64,000 bases of DNA, taken from Streptomyces venezuelae. GTDB lineage: Bacteria > Actinomycetota > Actinomycetes > Streptomycetales > Streptomycetaceae. Made by a program: the position numbers and the translations under genes. The notes under the pieces are model-generated. The model saw nothing but the letters and a program-made list of their open reading frames with translations. It searched no databases and was not told the origin of the DNA. Shown here in pieces: positions 15,448 through 23,670 of the stretch (its first letter is position 1; every line of letters starts with the position of its first letter). The stretch is from contig NZ_CP029190.1 of assembly GCF_008642295.1 (NCBI RefSeq), positions 6,059,501 to 6,123,500 of the forward strand, written 5' to 3'.

Positions 15448-16265
15448 GGATCTGGCTCGACGGAGCGCTGCGCGACGGCGACGGCGCACGGGTGTCCGTG
15501 TTCGATCACGGCCTGACGGTCGGCGACGGCGTCTTCGAGACGCTCAAGGCCGAGCACGGCCAGGCCTTCGCGCTCACCCGCCACCTGGAACGGCTGACCC
15601 GCTCGGCCCGCGGACTCGGCCTGCCCGACCCGGACCCCGAGGAGGTCCGGGAGGCCTGCGCCGCCGTTCTCGCGGCCAACCCGATGCCGCTGGGCCGGCT
15701 CCGGATCACCTACACCGGCGGGGTGTCCCCGCTCGGCTCGGACCGCGGCCAGGAGGGCACCACCCTGGTGGTCGCCGCCGCCGAGACCGCCCGCCGCCCG
15801 GACAGCACCGCCGTGATCACCGTGCCCTGGGTGCGCAACGAGCGCAGCGCGATCGCCGGGCTGAAGTCCACCTCGTACGCCGAGAACGTGGTCGCGCTGG
15901 CCGAGGCGCACCGGGCCGCGGCCTCCGAGGCGCTGTTCGCGAACACGGTGGGCCGGCTCTGCGAGGGCACCGGCAGCAATGTGTTCGTGGTCCTCGACGG
16001 GGAACTCCACACCCCGCCGGTGACCTCCGGCTGCCTGGCCGGGATCACCCGGGCCCTGGTCGCCGAATGGGCCGGGGCCAAGGAGACCGACCTGCCCTTC
16101 GACGTCCTGGAGCGGGCCGAGGAGGTCTTCCTGACCTCCACCCTGCGCGATGTCCAGGCGGTCCGCCGGATCGACGGGCGGACCCTCACCACCGCCCCCG
16201 GACCGGTCACGGCCGAGGCGATGCGGATCTTCGCCGAGCGGTCCGCCGCCGACGTCGATCCGTAG
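15444..16265 (+). CDS. pabC: Aminodeoxychorismate lyase (PLP class IV)
   Basis: 273 residues, GTG start overlapping the pabB stop (GTGA), so translation is probably coupled. Class IV aminotransferase fold: MRIWLDGAL, FDHGLTVGDGVFETLK, the PLP lysine in AGLKSTSYAENVVAL, and EGTGSNVFVV. With PabB next to it, release of pyruvate from aminodeoxychorismate to give p-aminobenzoate is the most likely reaction; a branched-chain or D-amino-acid aminotransferase role is the alternative. Confidence 0.9.
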   Translation: MRIWLDGALRDGDGARVSVFDHGLTVGDGVFETLKAEHGQAFALTRHLERLTRSARGLGLPDPDPEEVREACAAVLAANPMPLGRLRITYTGGVSPLGSDRGQEGTTLVVAAAETARRPDSTAVITVPWVRNERSAIAGLKSTSYAENVVALAEAHRAAASEALFANTVGRLCEGTGSNVFVVLDGELHTPPVTSGCLAGITRALVAEWAGAKETDLPFDVLERAEEVFLTSTLRDVQAVRRIDGRTLTTAPGPVTAEAMRIFAERSAADVDP

Positions 16266-16309
16266 GAAACCGGCTGACTCGGGGCCGCAGGGCGGGTAGA
16301 ACAACGCTG

Positions 16310-17143
16310 ATGACCACCACCCTGCGGCCGAGCGAGCCGCTTCAGCAGCACAGTGACGGCAGCCGTTCACGGGCCTACGAGGTACGCGTCAACAGCCGGC
16401 GCGTCGGGGCCCTCGAACTCGCCGCCGGCCAGGACGCGGTCGGCGTGATCCGGGGGCTGTGGATCGACGAGCCGGACCGCGGGCGCGGTCGCGGCACGGT
16501 CGCCGCGCTCGCCGCCGAGGAGGTGCTCCGCTCCTGGCGGTGCGCCCACATCACGGTCTCCGTACCCGCCGACGCGGGCCCGGCGCTGCGGCTGGCCACC
16601 GCGCTCGGCTACCGCGAGACCGGCCGGATCATGGCCAAGGAGCTTCCCGCGGTCCCGCCGGAGCTGCCCGCCGAGAGCGCCGGCCGGCCCATGACCGGGG
16701 CCGAGTACGAGGTCTGGGAGGAAACCGGGGTGCGCGCCTACGCGGAGCAGCTGGCCCTCCCCGGCACCACCGCGGAGCAGGCCCTCGCCGCCTCCCGCGC
16801 CGAACACGACCGGCTGCTCCCGGCGGGCCGGGACACCCCCGGCGCGACCCTCCTCGTCCTGGAGACCCCCGGCGCGGGGGTGGTCGGCAGCGTGTGGGTC
16901 GGCGACCGGGAGCTGCCCGGCACGGGCACCGTCGGGTACGTGTACGACGTCGAGGTCGCCGAGGGGCAGCGCGGGCGCGGCCACGGGCGGAGCCTGATGC
17001 TGCTCGCCGAACGCGCAGCGCTCACCGCCGGGGCGGCCACCCTGGCCCTGCACGTGGCCGCGGACAACACCACGGCCCGGAACCTGTACGAGTCCCTCGG
17101 CTACCGCGATGTCACGGTCAACGCCATGAAGGAGCTGCTCTAG
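16310..17143 (+). CDS. Tandem-domain GNAT N-acetyltransferase
   Basis: 277 residues with two GNAT-like halves. The N-terminal half (VIRGLWIDEPDRGRGRGTVAAL, then ALRLATALGYRETGRIMAKEL) and C-terminal half (VEVAEGQRGRGHGRSLMLL, then NTTARNLYESLGYRDVTVNAMKEL) each show an acetyl-CoA loop and the closing beta strands. There is no strong ribosome site; a TAGAAC box at 16297 suggests a leaderless mRNA. Substrate unknown. It converges with the DsbA-like gene, with only 3 bases between the stops. Confidence 0.85.
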   Translation: MTTTLRPSEPLQQHSDGSRSRAYEVRVNSRRVGALELAAGQDAVGVIRGLWIDEPDRGRGRGTVAALAAEEVLRSWRCAHITVSVPADAGPALRLATALGYRETGRIMAKELPAVPPELPAESAGRPMTGAEYEVWEETGVRAYAEQLALPGTTAEQALAASRAEHDRLLPAGRDTPGATLLVLETPGAGVVGSVWVGDRELPGTGTVGYVYDVEVAEGQRGRGHGRSLMLLAERAALTAGAATLALHVAADNTTARNLYESLGYRDVTVNAMKELL

Positions 17144-17146
17144 TCG

Positions 17147-17674
17147 CTAGGGGGTGTCCGGCGCCGCGAGGAGGCGGTCGGCGATCTCCTCGATCCGGGC
17201 GCGCAGGCCGTCCTGGCTCTTGCCGCCGTCCAGCCGCTCACCGCCGATGACATAGGTCGGGGTGCCGGTCACACCGATCGCCTTGCCCTCTGCCTGGTCC
17301 GCGTCCACGATCAGGATGTGCCGGCCGTCGATCAGTGCGCTGTCGAACTCCTCGGCGTCCAGGCCGAGTTCGCGGGCGACCTCGATCAGCAGCGGCTCGC
17401 CGACCCGGCCCAGCTCCTCGGCCCGGGCGAGCACGGCCTCCGCGTAGTCCCAGCCCCGGCCCTGTGCCGCGGCCTCCTCGGCGGCCTGGGCCGCCGCGAA
17501 GGCGTGCTTGTGGCGCTCCAGCGGGAAGTGGCGCAGGACGATGTCCAGCCGGTCCCCGTAGCGGGCGCGCAGGGCGCGCACATCGTCGAGGGCGGTGTGG
17601 CAGTCGGTGCACTGGAGTTCGCACCAGACTTCGAGAACGACGGGACCGGCGTGGCCCTGGTGGGTTTGGCTCAT
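17147..17674 (-). CDS. DsbA-family thioredoxin-fold oxidoreductase
   Basis: 175 residues, no signal peptide, so cytoplasmic. The active site is CTDC at residues 22-25 in VVLEVWCELQCTDC. A helical insertion follows (FAAAQAAEEAAAQGRGWDYAEAVL), and the cis-proline loop is GVTGTPTYVIGG. It probably catalyses thiol-disulfide exchange or works as a DsbA/FrnE-like isomerase. The last codons and stop (GGACACCCCCTAG in the gene direction) match the end of the MITE-like element at 30.3 kb over 17 bases, suggesting that the end of the gene was formed by a repeat end. Confidence 0.85.
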   Translation of the reverse strand: MSQTHQGHAGPVVLEVWCELQCTDCHTALDDVRALRARYGDRLDIVLRHFPLERHKHAFAAAQAAEEAAAQGRGWDYAEAVLARAEELGRVGEPLLIEVARELGLDAEEFDSALIDGRHILIVDADQAEGKAIGVTGTPTYVIGGERLDGGKSQDGLRARIEEIADRLLAAPDTP

Positions 17675-17842
17675 GGGGCCAGTCTCCCAGCCCGCCGCTC
17701 CCGGTACCGACCGGGACCTGGGGAGGAGCCCGGACCCGGAGATCTCCCGGAGATCCGTCCGGGGAGCCGTCGCGCCGTGGCCCGGACGGCCCGGACCGGT
17801 GCAGGATGGACAGTGACAAAGCGCCCAGGGCTGGAGGACCGC

Positions 17843-18319
17843 ATGCTTGCCGAGACGATATGTTCCGCGGTGTCCGCGGCCGGCCTGGGCATCGCCGCAC
17901 TGACCGCGTACCGCAGGCGCTTCCTCGCCGCGACCCGGATCGCCGCGTACTCCCTGGTGCCGGTCGGCCTGGTGATGACCGGGGTGGTGGCGTGGCTGAG
18001 CGGGATCGTCTTCAAGCCCTCGGTCTGGGTGGGCTTCGGCCTGCTCGGCCTGTCCTGGGCACTGTTCGCCACCACCCGGGCGGTGGAGCGCCGCCGCCTC
18101 GGGGCCGGAACCGAGACCGGGGCGGAAGCCGAGGGCGCGGCGCAGGGCGGGAAGCGGCTGCGGGGCCGGAAGGCCCGGTCCGAGGCGGTGGCGCCGGGTG
18201 CCGCCGCGCCCTCCCTCGGTACGAGCGGGAGCGGCCGGCCGCAGCGCCAGGCACAGCAGCAGGCGCCGGCGGAAGACTTCTCCGACATCGAAGCGATCCT
18301 CAAGAAGCACGGAATCTGA
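17843..18319 (+). CDS. Conserved membrane protein
   Basis: 158 residues; ATG preceded by GGAGGA. Two or three membrane helices lie in the N-terminal half (ICSAVSAAGLGIAALTAY; AYSLVPVGLVMTGVVAWLSG; VGFGLLGLSWALFATTR), followed by a basic, low-complexity cytoplasmic tail ending DFSDIEAILKKHGI. No catalytic motif. I recognise the pattern as conserved in Streptomyces but not the function. Confidence 0.75.
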   Translation: MLAETICSAVSAAGLGIAALTAYRRRFLAATRIAAYSLVPVGLVMTGVVAWLSGIVFKPSVWVGFGLLGLSWALFATTRAVERRRLGAGTETGAEAEGAAQGGKRLRGRKARSEAVAPGAAAPSLGTSGSGRPQRQAQQQAPAEDFSDIEAILKKHGI

Positions 18320-18416
18320 CGGATTCCGAAAGCAACCCGGAACCCGGCGAACTCCCTCGCCCATCTTTGCGTGTTGAAGGGCGAACCGTGGCCCGTTGCG
18401 CGATCATCGGCCCGAC

Positions 18417-18587
18417 ATGCTCGACACAACGCAGGGCGAGCCGCCCGGACGCGTCAGCGTTCCCGCCGCCGCCGAGGAACCGCGCGGTTGCCTCTTCGCG
18501 CTGTCCCAGCCGCCGCTGATGATCTTCCTGGCGGTGATCGGCACACTGCTGCTGCTCGCCGCGGTCCACGATCTGTTCCTGCTGTGA
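18417..18587 (+). CDS. Small membrane protein
   Basis: 56 residues from ATG 18417 (a TTG 7 codons upstream is possible). A Pro/Glu-rich start is followed by a single hydrophobic helix, LMIFLAVIGTLLLLAAVHDL. Weak ribosome site. Function unknown. Confidence 0.55.
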   Translation: MLDTTQGEPPGRVSVPAAAEEPRGCLFALSQPPLMIFLAVIGTLLLLAAVHDLFLL

Positions 18588-18627
18588 CCTCGGCTGTGAC
18601 CCCTGCCGTGACCGGGACCGCCGGCGG

Positions 18628-19185
18628 TTACTCCCCGGCTTCCTTGCGGCGGGCCCGGTACGCAGCCACGTGCAGACGGTTCCCGCAGGTCCGGCTGTCG
18701 CAGTAACGGCGGGAGCGGTTCCGGGACAGGTCCACAAAGGCACGCCGGCAGTCCGGTGCCTCGCAGCGGCGCAGCCGCTCCTGCTCGCCCGAGACCACGA
18801 TGAAGGCCAGTGCCATACCGCCGTCGGCCGCCAGGTGGTCCCCGACCGAGGCGCCCGGTGCGAAGTAGTGCACATGCCAGTCGTAGCCGTCGTGGTCCGT
18901 CAGCTGCGGGGTGGTTCCGGCCGTGGCGACCAGCTCGTTGATCAGTGTCGCGGCGGTACGGGCCTGCGTGGCGGCGAAGACCTGCGCGAATTTGCCGCGC
19001 ACGGTGCGCACTCCGGCGAGGTCGCGGGCGCTGAGCTCGCCCACCCCGCTGATCGCGTGCTCGTTGACGAAGGCACGCAGAGCTCCGGTGTCCGACAGCC
19101 CGTCCGGCTCGTTGCCCTCGGGCGCGGTGTTCACCAGGGCGACGACGACGTCGAGCGCCCGGCGGGTGTCGTGGGGAATCTGCAC
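18628..19185 (-). CDS. CGNR zinc-finger (ABATE-domain) regulator
   Basis: 185 residues. The GTG start (MQIPHDTRRALDVVVALVNT) lies 7 bases after TAGAGT, so the mRNA is probably leaderless. The N-terminal 130 residues are the ABATE domain; the C-terminal treble-clef has CEAPDC and CDSRTCGNR followed by a basic helix HVAAYRARRK. The family is thought to contain transcription regulators that bind ligand with ABATE and DNA with the zinc finger; no ligand is known here. Confidence 0.9.
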   Translation of the reverse strand: MQIPHDTRRALDVVVALVNTAPEGNEPDGLSDTGALRAFVNEHAISGVGELSARDLAGVRTVRGKFAQVFAATQARTAATLINELVATAGTTPQLTDHDGYDWHVHYFAPGASVGDHLAADGGMALAFIVVSGEQERLRRCEAPDCRRAFVDLSRNRSRRYCDSRTCGNRLHVAAYRARRKEAGE

Positions 19186-19192
19186 GTGCCCG

Positions 19193-19198
19193 ACTCTA
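19193..19198 (-). promoter_or_regulatory. -10 element of the CGNR gene
   Basis: TAGAGT on the minus strand, 7 bases from the GTG start. This spacing indicates a leaderless transcript. Confidence 0.5.
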
Positions 19199-19399
19199 GC
19201 GCTTCGTGCGACAAGCGGACCGGCGCTGTTCCCGCGGACGGCTTCCGCGGGAACAGCGCCGGTCACGCCGTATGTGAGGGTCCCGCCCACACCGTCGCCC
19301 CGAGTCGGACGGTGTCGAGCGGCGGCCGGGCCGGCGGCTGCCGGCTCGCGCTGGACCGTGTTGGACCGTGCTCGATCGATCGTGGTCGAACGAGTCGGA

Positions 19400-19813
19400 T
19401 CAGCTTTCGGCCAGGATGTGGGACAGCTCCTTGTCGAGGTCGAAGTGCCGATGCTCGGTCCCGGGTGGAACCGCGGCGTCGGTCCGCTTCAGGAACGACT
19501 CCAGTGCTCGGGCGGGTGCTTCGAGCAGGGCTTCTCCCTCCGGTGAGCTCAGGGCGATGCAGACGACGCCCTGGCCGTGGCTACGGGACGGCCAGACCCG
19601 GACGTCTCCGGTACCGGTGGGCCGGTGCAGGCCCTCGGCGAGGAGGTCGCGGGCAAACACCCATTCGACCGTCTCCTCGGCGCCGGTGTGGAAGGTGGCG
19701 TGCACGGCGTAGGGGTCGGCCGTGTCATACCGCAGGCCCGCGGGAACAGGCAGAGAGGACTCGCTCGACACAACGAGGCGCAGGTGCAGCTCGCAGCTGA
19801 CCGTGGTGTTCAT
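19400..19813 (-). CDS. ssgB: Sporulation-specific cell division protein SsgB
   Basis: 137 residues starting MNTTVSCELHLRLVVSSESS; nearly every position reads as the highly conserved actinomycete SsgB (PVPAGLRYDTADPYAVHATF, EETVEWVFARDLLAEGL, FDLDKELSHILAES). SsgB, with SsgA, positions FtsZ rings at sporulation septa in aerial hyphae. The ATG at 19813 is chosen over upstream in-frame codons because it matches the conserved start. Its control region is 19814-19990, shared with the divergent membrane-protein gene. Confidence 0.96.
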   Translation of the reverse strand: MNTTVSCELHLRLVVSSESSLPVPAGLRYDTADPYAVHATFHTGAEETVEWVFARDLLAEGLHRPTGTGDVRVWPSRSHGQGVVCIALSSPEGEALLEAPARALESFLKRTDAAVPPGTEHRHFDLDKELSHILAES

Positions 19814-19954
19814 AAGCGCCAGGGCCTTTCGCTCAGTGTGCGCTCGGGGATTCGCACGTCGGCGAAATCGACATGCCACCTACGGTGCCGTTGTAAACCC
19901 CTCTGACCGTTTTGCGGACCTTCGGGTCCCTCGGACGGCGGATCCAAACGGCCA

Positions 19955-19982
19955 TTCACGTGTGCTTTCGGCTCGGGTAGAT
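19955..19982 (+). promoter_or_regulatory. Promoter of the TIGR02611-type gene
   Basis: TTCACG (19955-19960), 16 bases, then TAGATT (19977-19982); the ATG at 19991 follows 8 bases later, suggesting a leaderless mRNA. Confidence 0.55.
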
Positions 19983-19990
19983 TCCTGCCC

Positions 19991-20416
19991 ATGAATACGG
20001 GGAGTAACGAGGGTCAGGCCGCCGATATGACCGAGACGGAGCAACCGCTCGGCTCACGGGCGCCCGCCTTCATCCAGGCACGCAGAACCCTTCACCTGAG
20101 CTGGCAGGTCGGCGTCTTCATCGTCGGCCTCGCCGTCGTGATCACGGGCATCATCCTGCTGCCCCTGCCCGGACCGGGCTGGGTGATCATCTTCGGTGGC
20201 ATGGCGATCTGGGCGACCGAGTTCGTCTGGGCCCAGCTCGTGCTGCGCTGGACCAAGCGCAAGGTCACCGAGGCCGCCCAGAAGGCGCTCGACCCCAGGG
20301 TCCGCCGCCGCAACATCATCCTGACCTCGATCGGCCTGGTGATCACCGGCGCCCTGCTCGGCGTGTACCTCTGGAAGTACGGCATGACCATGCCCTGGGA
20401 CCTCAAGGGCGAGTGA
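19991..20416 (+). CDS. TIGR02611-type membrane protein
   Basis: 141 residues. Two adjacent membrane helices (VGVFIVGLAVVITGIILLPLPGPG and WVIIFGGMAIWATEFVWAQLV) around a conserved PLPGPGW turn, then a third at the end (IILTSIGLVITGALLGVYLW). I recognise the family as a small actinobacterial membrane protein without assigned function. Divergent from ssgB. Confidence 0.8.
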   Translation: MNTGSNEGQAADMTETEQPLGSRAPAFIQARRTLHLSWQVGVFIVGLAVVITGIILLPLPGPGWVIIFGGMAIWATEFVWAQLVLRWTKRKVTEAAQKALDPRVRRRNIILTSIGLVITGALLGVYLWKYGMTMPWDLKGE

Positions 20417-20492
20417 TCGGCGGCCGGCCGCGGGCGGCCGGGCGCGATGGTCAAAGGCACCGCTGACATGGGGTAATGTTTGCGGTGCGCCC

Positions 20493-20564
20493 GGGCGATT
20501 AGCTCAGTGGGAGAGCGCTTCGTTCACACCGAAGAGGTCACTGGTTCGAACCCAGTATCGCCCA
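20493..20564 (+). tRNA. tRNA-Val (CAC), copy 1
   Basis: Acceptor GGGCGAT/ATCGCCC, anticodon stem CTTCG/CGAAG with loop TTCACAC (anticodon CAC, reads GUG). Discriminator A; CCA not encoded. It differs at 4 of 72 positions from the copy at 23541. Confidence 0.96.
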
Positions 20565-20571
20565 CCCGGAC

Positions 20572-20607
20572 GAAGGCCCGGAGACTTCTCGAAGTCTCCG
20601 GGCCTTC
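20572..20607. terminator. Terminator after tRNA-Val
   Basis: Perfect 16-bp stem GAAGGCCCGGAGACTT / AAGTCTCCGGGCCTTC with loop CTCG. It serves the tRNA and the convergent membrane protein gene, whose stop is 12 bases further. Confidence 0.88.
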
Positions 20608-20618
20608 GGCGCGGTGGC

Positions 20619-22988
20619 CTACCGCAGCCTGCCGAGGGCCGCCCGGAGCCGCCGGGCGTCCCGCAGCCGCTTCTCGTACGTCGCCCCCACCGCCAGCAGT
20701 AGCACCCCCGCCAGGGCCGGCGGCAGCCAGCGCGGCAGGGCGTCGGCCACCTGCACCACGTACGGCATCAGCTCGTGCAGCGCGTCCAGCGCCAGCACGG
20801 CCCCGCCCAGCAGCAGCGGGGCCTGGAGCCGGCGGTGCGCCCCGGCCAGGGTCACCGCCAGCGCGGCCACCCCCAGCAGCAGCGGGCGCAGCCAGTGCGC
20901 GTCCCCCCAGGCCGCGACCAGGCTCGGCAGCAGGGTGGCCGCCAGGCCCGGCCCGTACGCCGCCCAGGACGAGGCCTGTGGGTCCCGGCGGCGCCGCAGC
21001 AGGCCCACCGCCAGCGCGGGCACCGTCACGGGCAGCGTGTACGCCTCCGGGACCTGCACCCCGGACGCCACCAGCCGCACCCAGGTCGCAGCCACCAACA
21101 GCACCCCGGCCGCGTAGCCGAGGCCGCGCCGGTCCGCCCGTACCGCAGCGCCCGCGCACACCACCCCCGCCAGTGCCAGCAGCAGCGCCAGCCAGGCCGG
21201 CTCCGCGGCGGCCAGGGCCACCGCCAGGCCGCCCGCCACGGCCGCCACGAGCTCCACCGGCAGCCGGGGGACCGCGCCGTCCCGTCCCGGCGGCCGGACG
21301 GCCACCGCCGCCGGGACGGCCAGCACCAGCAGCCCCCAGGTGTGCACCGGGAGCCCGAGCACGGCCCCCAGGGCCGTCAGCAGCCCCGTCGCACACCCGA
21401 CGGCCCCCACCGCCGCCCCGGCCCGCAGCCAGGCCGGAGCGGGCCGGTACGCCGCAGCCCTGGCGCACGACGCCCCCAGCGCCCCGAGCACCGCGAAGGT
21501 GGCCACCCGGCCGTCCAGCGCCGCCACCGCCACGGCAACGGCCCCCAGCAGCGCACACACCGCCGCCACCAGCCCGGCCGCCCGCACCCCGCCCGGCCGC
21601 GAACCGTCCGGCCCCCGGCCGGACCACCGCAGCGCCAGGGCCAGCGCCGCCACCGACACCGCCACCTGCACCGCCGGCACCACGGGCACCGCGGCCACCG
21701 GCAGCAGCGGCGCCGTGAACAGTCCGGCCCACCCCAGGGCCACCGCCACCCCGCGCGGCTCCGGCCGCCGCAGCAGCCGCTCCAGCAGCCCCGCAGCAGC
21801 CGCCGCCAACAGCAGCACCACCGGCACCGCCGCCCCCGGCCACAGCACCGCCGCAGCCGGTTCCGAGGCCTGCCAGGGCTCGGCCGCCACCGTCAGCCGA
21901 GCCGCCTGCGCCACCCCGGCCGCCGGCAGCACCACCAGCACCGCCAGCCCCGCGACCACCGCCCCGGCCATCGCCGTCCCCAGCCGGACCGGCCGCGGCA
22001 CGCGGGGCGCCCGTACCGCCCCCAGCAGCGGCAGCGCCACCGCCAGGTGGACCACCACCGTCCACTCCGAGTCCCAGGACGGCCGCAGCAGCCCGCCCAG
22101 CGCGCCCACGGCCGCGAAACCGCCCGCCGCAGCCGACGCGTACCCCACCGGGCCCGCCGCCCGCCAGGCCACCGCCACACAGCCGGCCGCCAGCGCGGCG
22201 AGCAGCAGCGAGGGGGCCACCGCCCCGGTGCCCGCCGACACCGTCAGCCCGGTCAGCAGCACCGCCGAGCCGGACACCGCCGCCGACACCCCGGCGCACC
22301 ACCGCACGGCCGCCCCGGCCCGGATCCACAGCGCGAGCCCGGCGGCCGGCGCCGCGGTGGCCAGCAGCGCCCAGCCCACCCCGGTGGCCCCGGCCCCCGC
22401 GGCCAGTGCCGCCAGCGGCAACGGCAGCTGCCCGGTCAGCACCGCGGCGGGCAGCGGCATCCGCAGCGGGCGCAGGGCCAGCCCGTACCCCGCCCAGACC
22501 GCCGCCAGCACCGCCGCGGCCCCGGCCGCGTACGCCAGGCCGTCCGTGTCCGACAGACCCACCGCATACAGGGCGTACGCGTCCAGCACCGTCAGCGTCA
22601 GACCCACCCCCGCCACCGATTCGGCGGTGGACCGCAGCCCCCGGCGCAGCAGCAGCGCGGGCGCCGCCAGCGCCGCCGCGGTCACCGCGGCCAGCACCGC
22701 CGACCGGCCCCCGATCCCCATCGAGCCCCAGCTCACCAGCGTGAACGCCAGCGCCGCCACCCCGAGCAGCACCGCACCCAGGGTCAGCAGCACGTTCTGG
22801 GCGCCGGGCGCCGAAGCCTCCGCCGGCCGTGCCGGTGCCGCCTGGGCCGGCCAGGGCCGCGCGGCGGCCTCCAGCCGCCCCAGCAGCCAGGCCCGCCGGC
22901 CCAGCAAATAGACCCGGCGCGCATCGAGTTGGACCAGTTCACGGTCGACGAGCACCAGCTCCTCGGCCGGTGGCAGGGCGTTTTCCAT
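20619..22988 (-). CDS. Large polytopic membrane protein (SCO7613-like C-terminal domain)
   Basis: 789 residues from ATG 22988 (a GTG 8 codons upstream is an alternative; neither has a clear ribosome site). A short soluble N-terminus (PPAEELVLVDRELVQLDARRVYLLGRRAWLL) resembles the start of the SCO7613-type family. The rest is Ala/Leu/Val-rich, with on the order of 20 to 25 membrane helices separated by short Arg-rich loops, and no catalytic motif. It looks like the membrane part of a carrier or polymer-handling protein, but function is unknown. It is flanked by two tRNA-Val(CAC) genes. Confidence 0.75.
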   Translation of the reverse strand: MENALPPAEELVLVDRELVQLDARRVYLLGRRAWLLGRLEAAARPWPAQAAPARPAEASAPGAQNVLLTLGAVLLGVAALAFTLVSWGSMGIGGRSAVLAAVTAAALAAPALLLRRGLRSTAESVAGVGLTLTVLDAYALYAVGLSDTDGLAYAAGAAAVLAAVWAGYGLALRPLRMPLPAAVLTGQLPLPLAALAAGAGATGVGWALLATAAPAAGLALWIRAGAAVRWCAGVSAAVSGSAVLLTGLTVSAGTGAVAPSLLLAALAAGCVAVAWRAAGPVGYASAAAGGFAAVGALGGLLRPSWDSEWTVVVHLAVALPLLGAVRAPRVPRPVRLGTAMAGAVVAGLAVLVVLPAAGVAQAARLTVAAEPWQASEPAAAVLWPGAAVPVVLLLAAAAAGLLERLLRRPEPRGVAVALGWAGLFTAPLLPVAAVPVVPAVQVAVSVAALALALRWSGRGPDGSRPGGVRAAGLVAAVCALLGAVAVAVAALDGRVATFAVLGALGASCARAAAYRPAPAWLRAGAAVGAVGCATGLLTALGAVLGLPVHTWGLLVLAVPAAVAVRPPGRDGAVPRLPVELVAAVAGGLAVALAAAEPAWLALLLALAGVVCAGAAVRADRRGLGYAAGVLLVAATWVRLVASGVQVPEAYTLPVTVPALAVGLLRRRRDPQASSWAAYGPGLAATLLPSLVAAWGDAHWLRPLLLGVAALAVTLAGAHRRLQAPLLLGGAVLALDALHELMPYVVQVADALPRWLPPALAGVLLLAVGATYEKRLRDARRLRAALGRLR

Positions 22989-23045
22989 GGTTCGCAGTGT
23001 GGTGCCGGTCACCCGGCCCGCACATGGGTACGCATACTCATCTCA

Positions 23046-23501
23046 ATGGACTGGAGTCACTACCGCTTCCGCAGCGTCTGGGACCTCGCCGCCCCGCCCG
23101 CCCGCGTGTACGCCGTGCTGGAACGCCCCCTCGACTACCCGCTCTGGTGGCCCCAGATCCGCGAGGTCACCCCCGACCCCGCCGACGATCGGATCGGCAC
23201 CGCCGTGTTCCGCTCCTTCCTGCCGTACGCGCTCCGCGTCACCGCCACCGAACGGCCGGCCGACCCCGCCCGCCGGGTGCTGGAGGCCGCCCTGGCGGGA
23301 GACCTCGAAGGGTGGGTGCGGTGGACTGTGCTGCCCCACGGCGCGGGCGGCACCCGGGTCGTGTACGAGCAGGAGGTCGTCGTCCGCCAGCCGCTGATGC
23401 GCGCTCTGGCGGTCCCCGGGAGGCCGTTCTTCCGGCTCAACCACGCCCTGATGATGCGCTCCGGACGGCGCGGTCTGGCCGCCTGGCTGGAAGCGGTTTG
23501 A
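23046..23501 (+). CDS. SRPBCC-family (polyketide cyclase/START-like) protein
   Basis: 151 residues starting MDWSHYRFRSVWDLAAPPARVYAVLE. The opening strand-helix, the PLWWPQIREV segment and the long C-terminal helix (RLNHALMMRSGRRGLAAWLE) fit the helix-grip SRPBCC fold, which holds a hydrophobic ligand. No ligand can be named. It is divergent from the large membrane protein, 57 bases away, and followed by a tRNA. Confidence 0.82.
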   Translation: MDWSHYRFRSVWDLAAPPARVYAVLERPLDYPLWWPQIREVTPDPADDRIGTAVFRSFLPYALRVTATERPADPARRVLEAALAGDLEGWVRWTVLPHGAGGTRVVYEQEVVVRQPLMRALAVPGRPFFRLNHALMMRSGRRGLAAWLEAV

Positions 23502-23540
23502 ACGAACCCCGGCCGGGCCTGTATGGTTCAGTCCGTTCCC

Positions 23541-23612
23541 GGGCGATTAGCTCAGCGGGAGAGCACTTCGTTCACACCGAAGGGGTCACTGGTTCGATCC
23601 CAGTATCGCCCA
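23541..23612 (+). tRNA. tRNA-Val (CAC), copy 2
   Basis: Same acceptor arm and CAC anticodon as the copy at 20493; differences are in the D-arm, at the anticodon-stem borders and the T-loop (CGATCCC instead of CGAACCC). CCA not encoded. Confidence 0.96.
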
Positions 23613-23622
23613 CACCGGGAGA

Positions 23623-23649
23623 AGCCGGTCCGTCCCAGACGGACCGGCT
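23623..23649. terminator. Terminator after tRNA-Val copy 2
   Basis: Perfect 12-bp stem AGCCGGTCCGTC / GACGGACCGGCT followed by CTTTCGTGTT. It separates the tRNA from the convergent exonuclease gene. Confidence 0.82.
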
Positions 23650-23670
23650 CTTTCGTGTTCTCCCGTGCCC

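Noticed and set aside
20493..23612. Genomic island between tRNAs
   Set aside because: No integrase, recombinase or attachment-site repeat apart from the tRNA copies themselves, and codon use resembles the neighbours.
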